DNA of 64,000 nucleotides, from NCBI GenBank assembly GCA_947498355.1, contig CANMKA010000013.1:34786-98785 (forward strand), in the 5' to 3' direction. The notes under the pieces are model-generated. The model saw only the letters and a list, made by a program, of their open reading frames with translations, did not search any database and was not told where the DNA came from. The translations under genes were made by a program, and so were the position numbers. This DNA is from an uncultured Paraglaciecola sp. (GTDB lineage: Bacteria > Pseudomonadota > Gammaproteobacteria > Enterobacterales > Alteromonadaceae). Shown piece after piece: positions 8,773 through 16,614 of this stretch; the first letter of the stretch is position 1, and each line of letters begins with the position of its first letter.

Positions 8773-10815
8773 TTATTTAACCTTCATACCTGGTTGTGCA
8801 CCTTCTTCTGGATTTAATATCCACAGGTCTTCACCCCCTGGTCCTGCGGCCAACACCATACCTTCTGACATGCCAAAGCGCATTTTACGCGGTGCTAAAT
8901 TAGCCACCATGACTGTGAGTTTTCCCTCTAAGTCTTCAGGCTGGTAAGCCGACTTAATCCCCGCAAATACTTGACGGGTCTCGCCACCTAAATCCAATTC
9001 TAAGCGTAATAGTTTATCGGCTTTTTCGACATGTTCGGCTTTGGCAATTTTGGCGATACGCAGATCGATTTTAGCAAAATCATCGAAAGATATCGTTTCA
9101 GCAATGGGATCTTTTGCCAGTGGACTATTTGGGTCGAGCTGCACTGTAGGTGCAAGGTTTTCTTTAGAGTCTTCTACCATAGCGTTTACTTTATCCATGT
9201 CTACCCGCTGCAATAGGGCTTTAAATTTATTAATAGCGTGATCGGTCAATAAGCTTTGTCCACTTTGCCAAGTAAGAGAGTCATTTAAAAACTGTTCTGA
9301 TTGGGCGGCAAGGGTAGGCACTACAGGTTTTAAATAACTAACTAATATACGGAATAAGTTAATGCCCAAAGAGCAAACATCATGTGTAAATTGTTGCTTG
9401 GTTTCGTCTTTGATCGTTACCCAAGGTGCGTTTGCGTCGATGAATTGATTGGCTTTGTCGGCCAGAGCCATAATTTCACGGATTGCGCGATTAAATTGAC
9501 GCTTTTCGTACGCTTCGGCAATAACCGATTCAGCTTGTTGAAATTCAGCAACCAACTCGGGCTCAAGGACTGTCGATGAGAGTTTTCCATCGAAGCGCTT
9601 AGTGATAAAGCTGGCGCAGCGGCTAGCAATATTGACGACTTTGCCGACTAAATCTGAATTGACCTTTTGAGCGAAGTCTTCAAAGTTTAAGTCAATGTCT
9701 GTGACTGCATCTCCAGACTTAGACGCAAAGTAGTAGCGTAAGTATTCAGGATTGAGGTGATCTAAGTAAGTTCGACCTTTTATAAAGGTTCCTTTAGATT
9801 TAGACATTTTGGCGCCGTTAACGGTGACAAAACCGTGAACGTTAACGCCTGTAGGTTTTCTAAATCCGGCGCCTTCGAGCATAGCTGGCCAAAATAGGCA
9901 GTGGAAGTAGGTAATGTCTTTACCAATGAAATGATATAGCTCGGCGTCTGAATCTTTACCCCAGAACTCGTCAAAGTTTAGGTTTTGTTTGTCGCATAAA
10001 TTTTTAAAACTGGCCATGTAGCCTACAGGGGCATCAACCCATACATAGAAAAACTTACCCGGTGCATCTGGGATTTCAAAACCAAAGTAGGGGGCATCTC
10101 GGCTAATGTCCCATTGTTGCAGGCCTTGTTCAAACCACTCTTGTAATTTGTTGGCCATTTCGACTTGGATTGCGCCGCTTTTTAACCAATCTTGAAGCAT
10201 GCCCTCAAATTGAGGTAAGTCGAAGAAATAATGTTCTGAATCGCGTAAAACCGGCTCAGCTCCAGAAACGACCGAACGAGGATTTTTTAGTTCGGTTGGG
10301 TCGTAGGTTGCACTACATACATCACAACTATCGCCGTTTTGATCTTCTGCACCGCAACTCGGGCAGGTACCTTTAACAAATCGGTCGGGCAAAAACATAT
10401 TTTTTTCAGGGTCAAACAACTGACTAATGGTGCGCTGACTTATATACCCTGCTTCTTTTAAACGGTTATACACTAAGTTGCACAGGTCTTTATTTTCGTC
10501 TGAGTGAGTAATGTGATAGTTGTCGTATTGAACATTAAAATCGAGCAGATCTTGATGATGTTCATCACGCGTTTTAGCCACCATTTCTTCTGGACTAATA
10601 CCAAGTTCTTGGGCTTTTAACATCACGGGCGTGCCGTGTGCATCGTCGGCACATACGCTATAGCATTGATGGCCTCGCATTCGCTGAAAACGCGTCCAGA
10701 TATCTGTTTGAATATGCTCTAACAGGTGGCCTAAATGAATAGAACCATTGGCATAGGGTAGGGCGCTAGTTACGAGTATTTTACGGGCTTGCTGAGTATG
10801 AGCTTGTTGCGGCAT
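8773..10815 (-). CDS. metG: Methionyl-tRNA synthetase
   Basis: This 680-residue enzyme charges tRNA-Met with methionine. It shows the class I HIGH-type motif in [19 protein letters not shown] near residues 19-37, a zinc-binding knuckle with [17 protein letters not shown] near 145-161, the KMSKS signature in [10 protein letters not shown] near 335, and a C-terminal tRNA-binding (EMAP/Trbp111-like) domain starting at [16 protein letters not shown] near 580. The length agrees with the dimeric proteobacterial form. It is divergent from mrp, the conserved arrangement in gammaproteobacteria. Nothing unusual is seen. Confidence 0.98.
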   Translation of the reverse strand: MPQQAHTQQARKILVTSALPYANGSIHLGHLLEHIQTDIWTRFQRMRGHQCYSVCADDAHGTPVMLKAQELGISPEEMVAKTRDEHHQDLLDFNVQYDNYHITHSDENKDLCNLVYNRLKEAGYISQRTISQLFDPEKNMFLPDRFVKGTCPSCGAEDQNGDSCDVCSATYDPTELKNPRSVVSGAEPVLRDSEHYFFDLPQFEGMLQDWLKSGAIQVEMANKLQEWFEQGLQQWDISRDAPYFGFEIPDAPGKFFYVWVDAPVGYMASFKNLCDKQNLNFDEFWGKDSDAELYHFIGKDITYFHCLFWPAMLEGAGFRKPTGVNVHGFVTVNGAKMSKSKGTFIKGRTYLDHLNPEYLRYYFASKSGDAVTDIDLNFEDFAQKVNSDLVGKVVNIASRCASFITKRFDGKLSSTVLEPELVAEFQQAESVIAEAYEKRQFNRAIREIMALADKANQFIDANAPWVTIKDETKQQFTHDVCSLGINLFRILVSYLKPVVPTLAAQSEQFLNDSLTWQSGQSLLTDHAINKFKALLQRVDMDKVNAMVEDSKENLAPTVQLDPNSPLAKDPIAETISFDDFAKIDLRIAKIAKAEHVEKADKLLRLELDLGGETRQVFAGIKSAYQPEDLEGKLTVMVANLAPRKMRFGMSEGMVLAAGPGGEDLWILNPEEGAQPGMKVK

Positions 10816-10995
10816 TATGATGTTTGATTAACTGATAGTGTAAAGGCCGCAAATAGTAGCGAAAATCGCCTCTCATTGCATTACGAAATTTATACCAATA
10901 GTGATAAATAAGCGCGTATTCTGAATACTCCAATGGGTTAAATAAATGGGGGTTCCTAACAAAAGTTTGTATACTGGGTTTCTTTTAATTGGGGC

Positions 10996-12060
10996 GTGCG
11001 TACTGTGTTTGGTTTTGGTTCAAAGGTTTCTCCCGATATTTCATCCTGTGTGGCGGTTATTCGCGAATTTTTCGCTATCCCCAATTCTGTCAGTAATAAT
11101 ACGCTTGAGTCTTGGCTAGCTGTAACCAAAAACAAGCTTGTTTTAACTTTACCGTTTGTCGCACTGAGCGAGCACGAGGCCTTACACGAACAGCTCCTTG
11201 CCGTTATTTCTAAAGGGTTAACCTTGAGCATAGACACACAGGTGCTTGCTGTGCCTACAAAAACTCAAGGGATTGGCAATATTAAAAATATTATTGCTGT
11301 GGCGTCGGGTAAAGGCGGCGTAGGCAAGTCGACTACCTCGGTTAATTTAGCTTATGCGCTAGATGCTGAGGGCGCGCGAGTCGGGATTTTAGATGCCGAT
11401 ATTTACGGGCCGTCTATTCCCATTATGCTGGGCAATAAGAAACATAGCGCCAGCTCTGAAGATAATATTAAGGTTGAGCCTTTTTATGCCAATGGACTCG
11501 TGGCGACTTCGATTGGCTATTTTGTTAAAGCCGATGACGCCACTGTCTGGCGAGGGCCAATGGCAAGTCGCGCTTTACAGCAGTTACTCAAAGATACCGC
11601 CTGGCCCGAGCTTGATTATTTGATTGTGGATATGCCTCCAGGAACCGGTGACATTCAGCTCACCCTGTCGCAACAAATACCGGTTAGCGGCGCAGTGATT
11701 GTAACAACTCCCCAAGACTTAGCTCTTGCGGATGCCACTAAGGGCATAGCTATGTTCAATAAAGTGGGTACGGCTATTTTGGGCGTGGTTGAAAATATGA
11801 GTTATCACCAGTGCCAAAATTGCGGTCATAAAGAGGCCGTATTTTCCGAACATGGCGCTAAGCAATTGGTTGATAAATTTCGAGTACCATTATTGGCTAC
11901 TATGCCTCTTGATATTCAAATACGCCAACATGCGGACGGCGGTACGCCGCTGCAAGTGAGTGAGCCGGATAATATCTTGAGTCAGAGCTATCGACAATTA
12001 GCCCGACAAACGTCAAAATACTGCTATCTAAATAGCCTTACGTCCAACCAGACTGACTAA
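10996..12060 (+). CDS. mrp: Mrp/ApbC family iron-sulfur cluster carrier ATPase
   Basis: A 354-residue P-loop protein that binds and transfers Fe-S clusters to apo-proteins in the cytoplasm. The deviant Walker A motif is GKGGVGKST near residue 106, followed by [11 protein letters not shown] and VDMPPGTGD; the cluster-binding CQNC pair is near residue 273. The N-terminal 90 residues correspond to the short domain that precedes the ATPase in this family. The start is uncertain: the frame offers GTG at 10996 and a second GTG at 11005, and neither has a convincing ribosome-binding site. It is divergent from metG and followed 14 bp later by dcd, with which it is probably co-transcribed. Confidence 0.93.
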   Translation: MRTVFGFGSKVSPDISSCVAVIREFFAIPNSVSNNTLESWLAVTKNKLVLTLPFVALSEHEALHEQLLAVISKGLTLSIDTQVLAVPTKTQGIGNIKNIIAVASGKGGVGKSTTSVNLAYALDAEGARVGILDADIYGPSIPIMLGNKKHSASSEDNIKVEPFYANGLVATSIGYFVKADDATVWRGPMASRALQQLLKDTAWPELDYLIVDMPPGTGDIQLTLSQQIPVSGAVIVTTPQDLALADATKGIAMFNKVGTAILGVVENMSYHQCQNCGHKEAVFSEHGAKQLVDKFRVPLLATMPLDIQIRQHADGGTPLQVSEPDNILSQSYRQLARQTSKYCYLNSLTSNQTD

Positions 12061-12074
12061 TACTGAGCAACTAT

Positions 12075-12668
12075 ATGCGCTTATGCGATAAAGACATTTA
12101 CCACTATCTTCAAAGAGGCGAAATTAAAATTTCACCCACTCCCGATTACGCAGAAATTAGCGGGGTGACAGTAGATATGCGTTTGGGCAATAAGTTTAGG
12201 GTATTTGAAGATCACCAAGCGCCCTACATAGACTTAAGCGGTAAAAAAGCCGATGTTCAGGCAGCATTGAATAACGTCATGAGTGATGAAATTGAGATTG
12301 CTGATGACAAAGCGTTTTTTTTACACCCTGGAGAACTCGCGCTGGCAGTCACCTTAGAATCTGTGACCTTGCCCTCTAATATAGTGGGCTGGCTAGACGG
12401 TCGGTCGTCTTTAGCCCGCCTCGGGTTGATGGTGCACGTTACTGCCCACAGGATTGATCCGGGTTGGTCTGGGAATATTGTTCTAGAATTTTTTAATAGT
12501 GGAAAATTACCCCTAGCCCTTAAACCGGGTATGAAGATAGGGGCCATTAGTTTTGAGGTGTTGTCGGATCATGCTGAAAAACCTTATAACGCTCGGTTAG
12601 ATGCTAAGTATAAAAATCAAGAAGGGGCCATTGCCAGCCGAATTAGTGCTGACGACAAAAGTGAGTAA
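12075..12668 (+). CDS. dcd: dCTP deaminase
   Basis: A 197-residue enzyme converting dCTP to dUTP, the main route to dUMP for thymidylate synthesis in gammaproteobacteria. The protein starts [12 protein letters not shown] and carries the trimeric dUTPase-fold motifs: [11 protein letters not shown], the active-site segment [14 protein letters not shown] near residue 111, and [18 protein letters not shown] with the conserved glutamate. Length equals that of Escherichia coli Dcd (about 193). It lies directly behind mrp and before a bidirectional terminator. Confidence 0.96.
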   Translation: MRLCDKDIYHYLQRGEIKISPTPDYAEISGVTVDMRLGNKFRVFEDHQAPYIDLSGKKADVQAALNNVMSDEIEIADDKAFFLHPGELALAVTLESVTLPSNIVGWLDGRSSLARLGLMVHVTAHRIDPGWSGNIVLEFFNSGKLPLALKPGMKIGAISFEVLSDHAEKPYNARLDAKYKNQEGAIASRISADDKSE

Positions 12669-12710
12669 CGTCAAGGTTTGCCGTTTAAGGGGCAATTTTC
12701 AACCGAGTTA

Positions 12711-12738
12711 AAAACAGGCTGGCAGCCTGTTTTTTTAT
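12711..12738. terminator. Bidirectional intrinsic terminator between dcd and the AraC-type regulator
   Basis: A 10-bp perfect stem (AAAACAGGCT, loop GGC, AGCCTGTTTT) continues into a run of T on the plus strand and is flanked by A on the other side. It lies between the convergent ends of dcd and the regulator gene and overlaps the regulator's stop codon. Confidence 0.85.
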
Positions 12739-13652
12739 GCGGTAAGTTCAGTTTCGCTAACTTTTTTCTGTTGTTTTTTGACGGCTCCTGGGCTTTCTCC
12801 CATGACGCGTTTGAATGCTTTTGAAAATGAAGATTCATTATCGTAGCCACAGGCAAGAGCGGTATCCAAAATATTTGCATCCCCAGCTAACAGCTTGCTG
12901 TATCCAAGGCTAATGCGCCACTGAGTCACGTAGTCCATAGGTGATAGATGCATCACTTTTTTAAACTCATTACTAAACCCTGCGCGAGACATAAAGCATA
13001 AGGCTGCTAATGAGTCTACTGTCCACTTTGTGTCTGGGGCGGCATGAATAGCTTGAATCACTTTACTCAACTTGGGGTGAAGTAGGGCAGCTAATACGCC
13101 ATTTTCGGTGGGCATATGTTGCCTAAATATAATGGCTAGTGCAGCTTCGGCAATCTTATTGGTGACTAGGTCCGCACCTTGTGCATTGTGCAAAGATTCT
13201 TGAATAAGTGCTTGAAGCAAGTACATTAGAGGGCTGGATCGCTCTAAATCTTGGTTCGCTTTTAATAGCACAAGCTTGGGTAAATATTGCGTAAGGGTTT
13301 TCATCATAGGGTGATTATGCTTAAAGTAACCGCAAATAATCCCCACACCATCTAGGCGTTCGCCTTCGCTTAGGGCAACAGACACTTCAGTATTTCTAGT
13401 GCGTTCAAATTCTCCGTCATTCGTTAAACAATGGCCTGCATCGGTAGGGAACAGGACGATATCGCCTTGCTCTAAATGATAAATTGCTTGTTCGTCGTCA
13501 ACCTTTAGTTGGCAATGACCGTGGCTAATAATATGAAAACTCATATAGCTAGCACCTGATGTATCTAAAGCCCAACTGCCGCAGTACTGGCCTTTGTGAA
13601 AAATTTCAGACGTAACGTGAAAAGTAGTAAATAACTGTTGTAAAACATCCAT
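12735..13652 (-). CDS. AraC-family transcriptional regulator with N-terminal cupin domain
   Basis: A 305-residue regulator. The N-terminal half is a cupin-type sensor (SYMSFHIISHGHCQLKVDD, LEQGDIVLFPTDAGHCL), and the C-terminal 100 residues hold the two helix-turn-helix units of AraC proteins, ending with DTALACGYDNESSFSKAFKR and VMGESPGAVKK. It belongs to the group with a cupin_6-like domain whose members often control redox or stress enzymes; its effector is unknown. It is divergent from the first YHS gene, and its start codon marks the left edge of the 729-bp duplication. Direct repeats spaced 21 bp lie just upstream of it and again before the second YHS gene, so it probably controls both YHS genes and possibly itself. 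Confidence 0.9.
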   Translation of the reverse strand: MDVLQQLFTTFHVTSEIFHKGQYCGSWALDTSGASYMSFHIISHGHCQLKVDDEQAIYHLEQGDIVLFPTDAGHCLTNDGEFERTRNTEVSVALSEGERLDGVGIICGYFKHNHPMMKTLTQYLPKLVLLKANQDLERSSPLMYLLQALIQESLHNAQGADLVTNKIAEAALAIIFRQHMPTENGVLAALLHPKLSKVIQAIHAAPDTKWTVDSLAALCFMSRAGFSNEFKKVMHLSPMDYVTQWRISLGYSKLLAGDANILDTALACGYDNESSFSKAFKRVMGESPGAVKKQQKKVSETELTA

Positions 13653-13661
13653 ATACGATTA

Positions 13662-13688
13662 GACATAAACCCTGTTGTTTGTGACATA
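13662..13688. promoter_or_regulatory. Candidate AraC-type operator, copy 1
   Basis: Two direct GACATA half sites start at 13662 and 13683, 21 bp apart, i.e. two helical turns, which is the usual geometry for AraC-family proteins. The site lies between the divergent regulator and YHS gene and is kept in the duplicated unit although the surrounding bases have diverged. Confidence 0.5.
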
Positions 13689-13781
13689 TCAAGTTTATCA
13701 GATGCCCTCTAGAATTGTTAACAGTTAATCGCGGCAACGGTCGCAACAACCTTTAATCCCAATTTAAACTAACAAGAGAGA

Positions 13782-14255
13782 ATGATGATGAAAAATGTAT
13801 TCAACTTAAAAACTTTAGCCCTAGCCTCTGCCTTAGCGTTTTCTTCACTTGCCAGTGCAGGTGTTGACACAGAAACAGATAGCAATGGTGTTATCTTGGC
13901 TGGACACGATGTTGTTGCATATTTCACGCAAAATAAACCTGTAAAAGGTAATGCTGAATACACAGCTGTGCATAACGACGCCATTTACCGCTTTAGCTCT
14001 CAAGCAAACAGAGATGCCTTTGCAGCAAACCCTGCTAAGTATGCGCCTGCTTACGGTGGTTACTGTGCATACGGCACAACTTTTGGTAAGAAGTTTGATA
14101 TCGACGGCAAGGCCTTCGAAATAGTAGATGGGGTTTTATACGTAAACAAAAACCTCGAAGTGAAAAAAGCCTGGTCAGAAGCTGTGCCTAAGCACATCAA
14201 CGAAGCAAATGGTCAGTGGCCAGAAATCGAGTTTGTTGCTCCAGAAAAGCTATAA
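13782..14255 (+). CDS. YHS-domain exported protein, copy 1
   Basis: A 157-residue protein with a cleavable signal peptide (MMMKNVFNLKTLALASALAFSSLASA) and a YHS domain: GHDVVAYFTQNKPVKGNAEY, then YRFSSQANRDAFAANPAKYAPAYGGYCAYG and GKKFDIDGKAFEIVDGVLYVN. YHS domains occur in metal-handling and cation-related proteins; the exported single-domain type is of unknown function. An ATG one or two codons downstream could also be the start; the AGAGAGAATG sequence gives the ribosome-binding site. The protein is identical to the copy 729 bp downstream. Its regulator is probably the divergent AraC-type gene. Confidence 0.9.
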   Translation: MMMKNVFNLKTLALASALAFSSLASAGVDTETDSNGVILAGHDVVAYFTQNKPVKGNAEYTAVHNDAIYRFSSQANRDAFAANPAKYAPAYGGYCAYGTTFGKKFDIDGKAFEIVDGVLYVNKNLEVKKAWSEAVPKHINEANGQWPEIEFVAPEKL

Positions 14256-14296
14256 CTAGTTTGCCCTTTAGGCTTAATAATCTAAAGGACAATCTC

Positions 14297-14340
14297 AACC
14301 AAAAAATCCCTCGTTTATTAACGGGGGATTTTTTTTGGTT
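14297..14340 (+). terminator. Intrinsic terminator after YHS copy 1
   Basis: A stem of AATCCCTCGT with ACGGGGGATT around a TTATTA loop is followed by eight T; outer AACC and GGTT also pair. A second hairpin (CCTTTAG/CTAAAGG, 14265-14288) lies just upstream. Both recur in the second unit. Confidence 0.85.
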
Positions 14341-14390
14341 AAGTGTTTATTAATCATAATATTACGCTGAAAAGCATGTCTATACGATTG

Positions 14391-14417
14391 GACATAAAGC
14401 CTATTGTTTGTGACATA
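14391..14417. promoter_or_regulatory. Candidate AraC-type operator, copy 2
   Basis: The same pair of GACATA half sites, again 21 bp apart (14391 and 14412), lies before the second YHS gene. Bases between and around the half sites differ from copy 1 at several positions, so their retention is a mild sign of selection. Confidence 0.45.
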
Positions 14418-14510
14418 CCCAATTAGTTGAATGCCCCCTAGAATAGTTAACAGTTAATCGCGGCAACGGTCGCAACAACCTTTAATCCCAATTTAAACTA
14501 ACAAGAGAGA

Positions 14511-14984
14511 ATGATGATGAAAAATGTATTCAACTTAAAAACTTTAGCCCTAGCCTCTGCCTTAGCGTTTTCTTCACTTGCCAGTGCAGGTGTTGATACA
14601 GAAACCGATAGCAATGGTGTTATCTTGGCTGGACACGATGTTGTTGCATATTTCACGCAAAATAAACCTGTAAAAGGTAACGCTGAATACACAGCTGTGC
14701 ATAACGACGCCATTTACCGCTTTAGCTCTCAAGCAAACAGAGATGCCTTTGCAGCAAACCCTGCTAAGTATGCGCCTGCTTACGGTGGTTACTGTGCATA
14801 CGGCACAACCTTTGGTAAGAAATTTGATATCGACGGCAAGGCCTTCGAAATAGTAGATGGTGTTTTATACGTAAACAAAAACCTCGAAGTGAAAAAAGCC
14901 TGGTCAGAAGCTGTGCCTAAGCACATCAACGAAGCAAATGGTCAGTGGCCAGAAATCGAGTTTGTTGCTCCAGAAAAGCTATAA
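14511..14984 (+). CDS. YHS-domain exported protein, copy 2
   Basis: The encoded 157 residues are identical to those of the gene at 13782-14255, including the signal peptide; the few nucleotide differences (for example GACACAGAAACA against GATACAGAAACC) are synonymous. The gene keeps the same ribosome-binding site, upstream direct repeats and terminator, so it looks functional and doubles the dose of the product. A recent tandem duplication or continuing gene conversion would both give this picture. The tRNA-Pro gene follows. Confidence 0.9.
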   Translation: MMMKNVFNLKTLALASALAFSSLASAGVDTETDSNGVILAGHDVVAYFTQNKPVKGNAEYTAVHNDAIYRFSSQANRDAFAANPAKYAPAYGGYCAYGTTFGKKFDIDGKAFEIVDGVLYVNKNLEVKKAWSEAVPKHINEANGQWPEIEFVAPEKL

Positions 14985-15026
14985 CCAAGTCTGCCCTTTA
15001 GGCTTAATAGTCTAAAGGACAATCTC

Positions 15027-15067
15027 AACCAACAAATCCCTCGTTTATTAACGGGGGATTTTTTTGG
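15027..15067 (+). terminator. Intrinsic terminator after YHS copy 2
   Basis: The same stem as after copy 1 (AATCCCTCGT/ACGGGGGATT) followed by seven T. It separates the YHS unit from the tRNA promoter region. Confidence 0.85.
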
Positions 15068-15135
15068 TAATATGGAGAATAAGAAATAAATATGTACAAC
15101 AAATAATCAAACAAACACTCGAGTTAACTTTCTCA

Positions 15136-15163
15136 TTGCAAAGCCTTAAAAATTCAGTAAACT
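15136..15163 (+). promoter_or_regulatory. Candidate promoter of tRNA-Pro
   Basis: TTGCAA (15136-15141) and TAAACT (15158-15163) are spaced by 16 bp and lie 13 bp before the tRNA. A GCCC stretch directly after the -10 resembles the GC-rich discriminator of stringently controlled stable-RNA promoters. Assigned by eye. Confidence 0.45.
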
Positions 15164-15176
15164 GCCCATCTTCGGT

Positions 15177-15253
15177 CGGTGTGTAGCGCAGCTTGGTAGC
15201 GCACTGTCATGGGGTGTCAGGGGTCGGAGGTTCAAATCCTCTCACACCGACCA
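15177..15253 (+). tRNA. tRNA-Pro(GGG)
   Basis: A 77-nt cloverleaf with acceptor stem CGGTGTG/CACACCG, a D-arm GCGCAGCTTGGTAGCGC, an anticodon arm whose loop ATGGGGT gives anticodon GGG, a T-arm with GGTTCAAATCC, and an encoded CCA end. The T-T mismatch in the anticodon stem is also present in the Escherichia coli tRNA-Pro(GGG) as I recall it. Its last bases are reused in every unit of the downstream repeat array. Confidence 0.97.
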
Positions 15254-15984
15254 ATTCTACTTTCCCCAATCTTAATGCCCATATAAAATATATTTACTCC
15301 ATCAACGAACCGCAGACATGAACGCGAAGCGGTCACGTCGGATTCAAAAATTCGTCTGGAACGAATTTAAACAGCCGCAGGCTGGCCCGAAGGGTGGAGT
15401 ACAGGATGTACGGAATAAATCCTCTCACACCGACCAATTCTACTTTCCCCAATCTTAATGCCCATATAAAATATATTTACTCCATCAACGAACCGCAGAC
15501 ATGAGCGAGAAGCGGTCACGTCGGATTCAAAAATTCGTCTGGAACGAATTTAAACAGCCGCAGGCTGGCCCGAAGGGTGGAGTACAAGATGTACGGAATA
15601 AATACTCTCACACCGACCAATTCTACTTTCCCCAATTTTAATACCCATATAAAATATATTTACTCCATCAACGAACCGCAGACATGAGCGCGAAGCGGTC
15701 ACGTCGGATTCAAAAGTTCGTCTGGAACGAATTTAAACAGCCTCAGGCTGGCCCGAAGGGTGGAGTACAGGATGTACGGAATACATCCTCTCACACCGAC
15801 CAATTCTACTTTCCCCAATCTTAATGCCCATATAAAATGTATTTACTCCATCAACGAACCGCAGACATGAACGCGAAGCGGTCACGTCGGATTCAAAAAT
15901 TCGTCTGGAACGAATTTAAACAGCCGCAGGCTGGCCCGAAGGGTGGAGTACAGGATGTACGGAATAAATCCTCTCACACCGACA
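15241..15984 (+). repeat. Four 183-bp tandem repeats extending from the 3' end of tRNA-Pro
   Basis: The string CTCACACCGA, which is the end of the tRNA, recurs at 15241, 15424, 15607, 15790 and 15973, each time exactly 183 bp apart. Each unit holds the tRNA 3' end with CCTCTCACACCGACCA, an AT-rich spacer, and a conserved hairpin-rich block. The last copy of the tRNA end is cut after CACACCGACA. The arrangement is like the tyrT locus of Escherichia coli, where about 178-bp repeats each contain 19 bp of the tRNA-Tyr 3' end. Confidence 0.97.
15254..15984 (+). ncRNA. Putative structured RNA repeats, rtT-like, co-transcribed with tRNA-Pro
   Basis: In unit 1 five short hairpins follow each other: ACCGC/GCGGT (15309-15333), AATTCGT/ACGAATT with loop CTGGA (15349-15367), CAGCC/GGCTG with loop GCA (15372-15384), GCCC/GGGT with loop GAA, and GTAC/GTAC. 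Differences between units fall mostly in loops or keep pairing: unit 3 changes the GCA loop to TCA, and its A-to-G change in the second stem gives a G-U pair. No terminator separates the tRNA from the array, so the array is probably in the tRNA precursor and released on 3' processing. By analogy with rtT RNA of tyrT; function inferred only. Confidence 0.6.
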
Positions 15985-15992
15985 TACATTAA
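15318..15992 (+). CDS. Series of four small basic ORFs, one per repeat unit (doubtful)
   Basis: Each unit contains an ATG-started ORF: 15318-15458, 15501-15641, 15684-15824 (46 residues each) and 15867-15992 (41 residues). The products begin MNAKRSRRIQKFVWNEF or a close variant and are basic at the N-terminus. All four frames stay open despite substitutions, some of them synonymous, but others change residues (N to S, K to T, S to F), and no clear ribosome-binding site precedes the ATG. The Escherichia coli tyrT repeats were reported to encode a small basic protein, Tpr. Here the conserved RNA structure explains most of the conservation, so translation is uncertain. Confidence 0.2.
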
Positions 15993-16093
15993 TTGCGTCT
16001 AATGGTATTGTCACAATTTTGACCTTACTATCCTAAAAGCTATGGCAAACAAGGTTATGATTACGCAGGCATTATATCAATATGGAGAGTCCC

Positions 16094-16414
16094 ATGAATC
16101 AATGTACTAACTGTGGTAAAAAAGTAAGCTTTGGAGATATTGTTAAAGCGGGTTTACCTCATTTAATTTCGTGTGGGCAATGTAATTCAAAGTTAAAGTT
16201 CAATATTAATAAATACGTTGAATATCCAATCATTATCTTGTTATTGCTAGTGACCATGTGGTTTGCGTATCTTACTGGCACTTATTTTATTGATAACGAT
16301 ATTTTGCCCTTTAGGCGTAGTTCTATAATGTTTGGTTCATTTATATCTTGTGCGTTAATACTTGAGCTTGTTTTTGCTGGTTGGTTATTGAAGTTTAAAA
16401 AAGTAGTAGAGTAG
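16094..16414 (+). CDS. Small zinc-ribbon membrane protein
   Basis: A 106-residue protein if it starts at the ATG at 16094, which has GGAGAG six bases upstream; an in-frame ATG at 16082 overlaps that site and is less likely. The first 45 residues form a zinc ribbon with two CxxC pairs (QCTNCGKKVSFGD and SCGQCNSKLKF). Two hydrophobic helices follow (YPIIILLLLVTMWFAYL and SIMFGSFISCALILELVFAG), placing it in the inner membrane with the ribbon probably cytoplasmic. I do not recognise a named family. It lies alone between the tRNA repeat array and the receptor operon. Confidence 0.75.
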   Translation: MNQCTNCGKKVSFGDIVKAGLPHLISCGQCNSKLKFNINKYVEYPIIILLLLVTMWFAYLTGTYFIDNDILPFRRSSIMFGSFISCALILELVFAGWLLKFKKVVE

Positions 16415-16546
16415 GCCCTCTAGCAAGCCAGCAATTGGGGTGTGATGAGCTATGAAAATATAGTGAGTAGCAAACGTAAAAACCGAATTCAGGCTTGTAA
16501 GGTGAATTTGAAAAGACTTAAACGTTATTGAATAACGGTTGGATTT

Positions 16547-16589
16547 TTATCCCTATCAAGCCGGTGTGAGCCAAGCTTGAAAGGGATAA
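16547..16589. other. Imperfect inverted repeat behind the receptor operon
   Basis: TTATCCCTATCAAG pairs with CTTGAAAGGGATAA (14 positions, one mismatch, 15-base loop). It lies 26 bp beyond the stop codon of the last minus-strand gene, where a terminator is expected, but no T run follows in that direction. It may be a transcript-end hairpin. Confidence 0.5.
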
Positions 16590-16614
16590 TCAGATTACGT
16601 GGTTAAAATTGAAG

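Larger units (their letters stand above)
13652..15067. repeat. Tandem direct duplication, two 729-bp units, each with operator, YHS gene and terminator
   Basis: The block starting at 13652 (TATACGATT) recurs at 14381, an offset of exactly 729 bp. Each unit holds the pair of GACATA repeats, the promoter region, a YHS-domain gene and two hairpins, the second a terminator. The coding regions differ at only a few synonymous positions, while the first 60 bp and the tails differ more. The left edge coincides with the regulator's start codon. Confidence 0.95.

Noticed and set aside
13769..14713. 71-aa minus-strand ORFs repeated in both YHS genes
   Set aside because: They are antisense shadows of the YHS genes and repeat only because the genes are duplicated.
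15241..15984. CRISPR array
   Set aside because: The units are 183 bp, almost identical over their whole length and without variable spacers; no cas genes are near.
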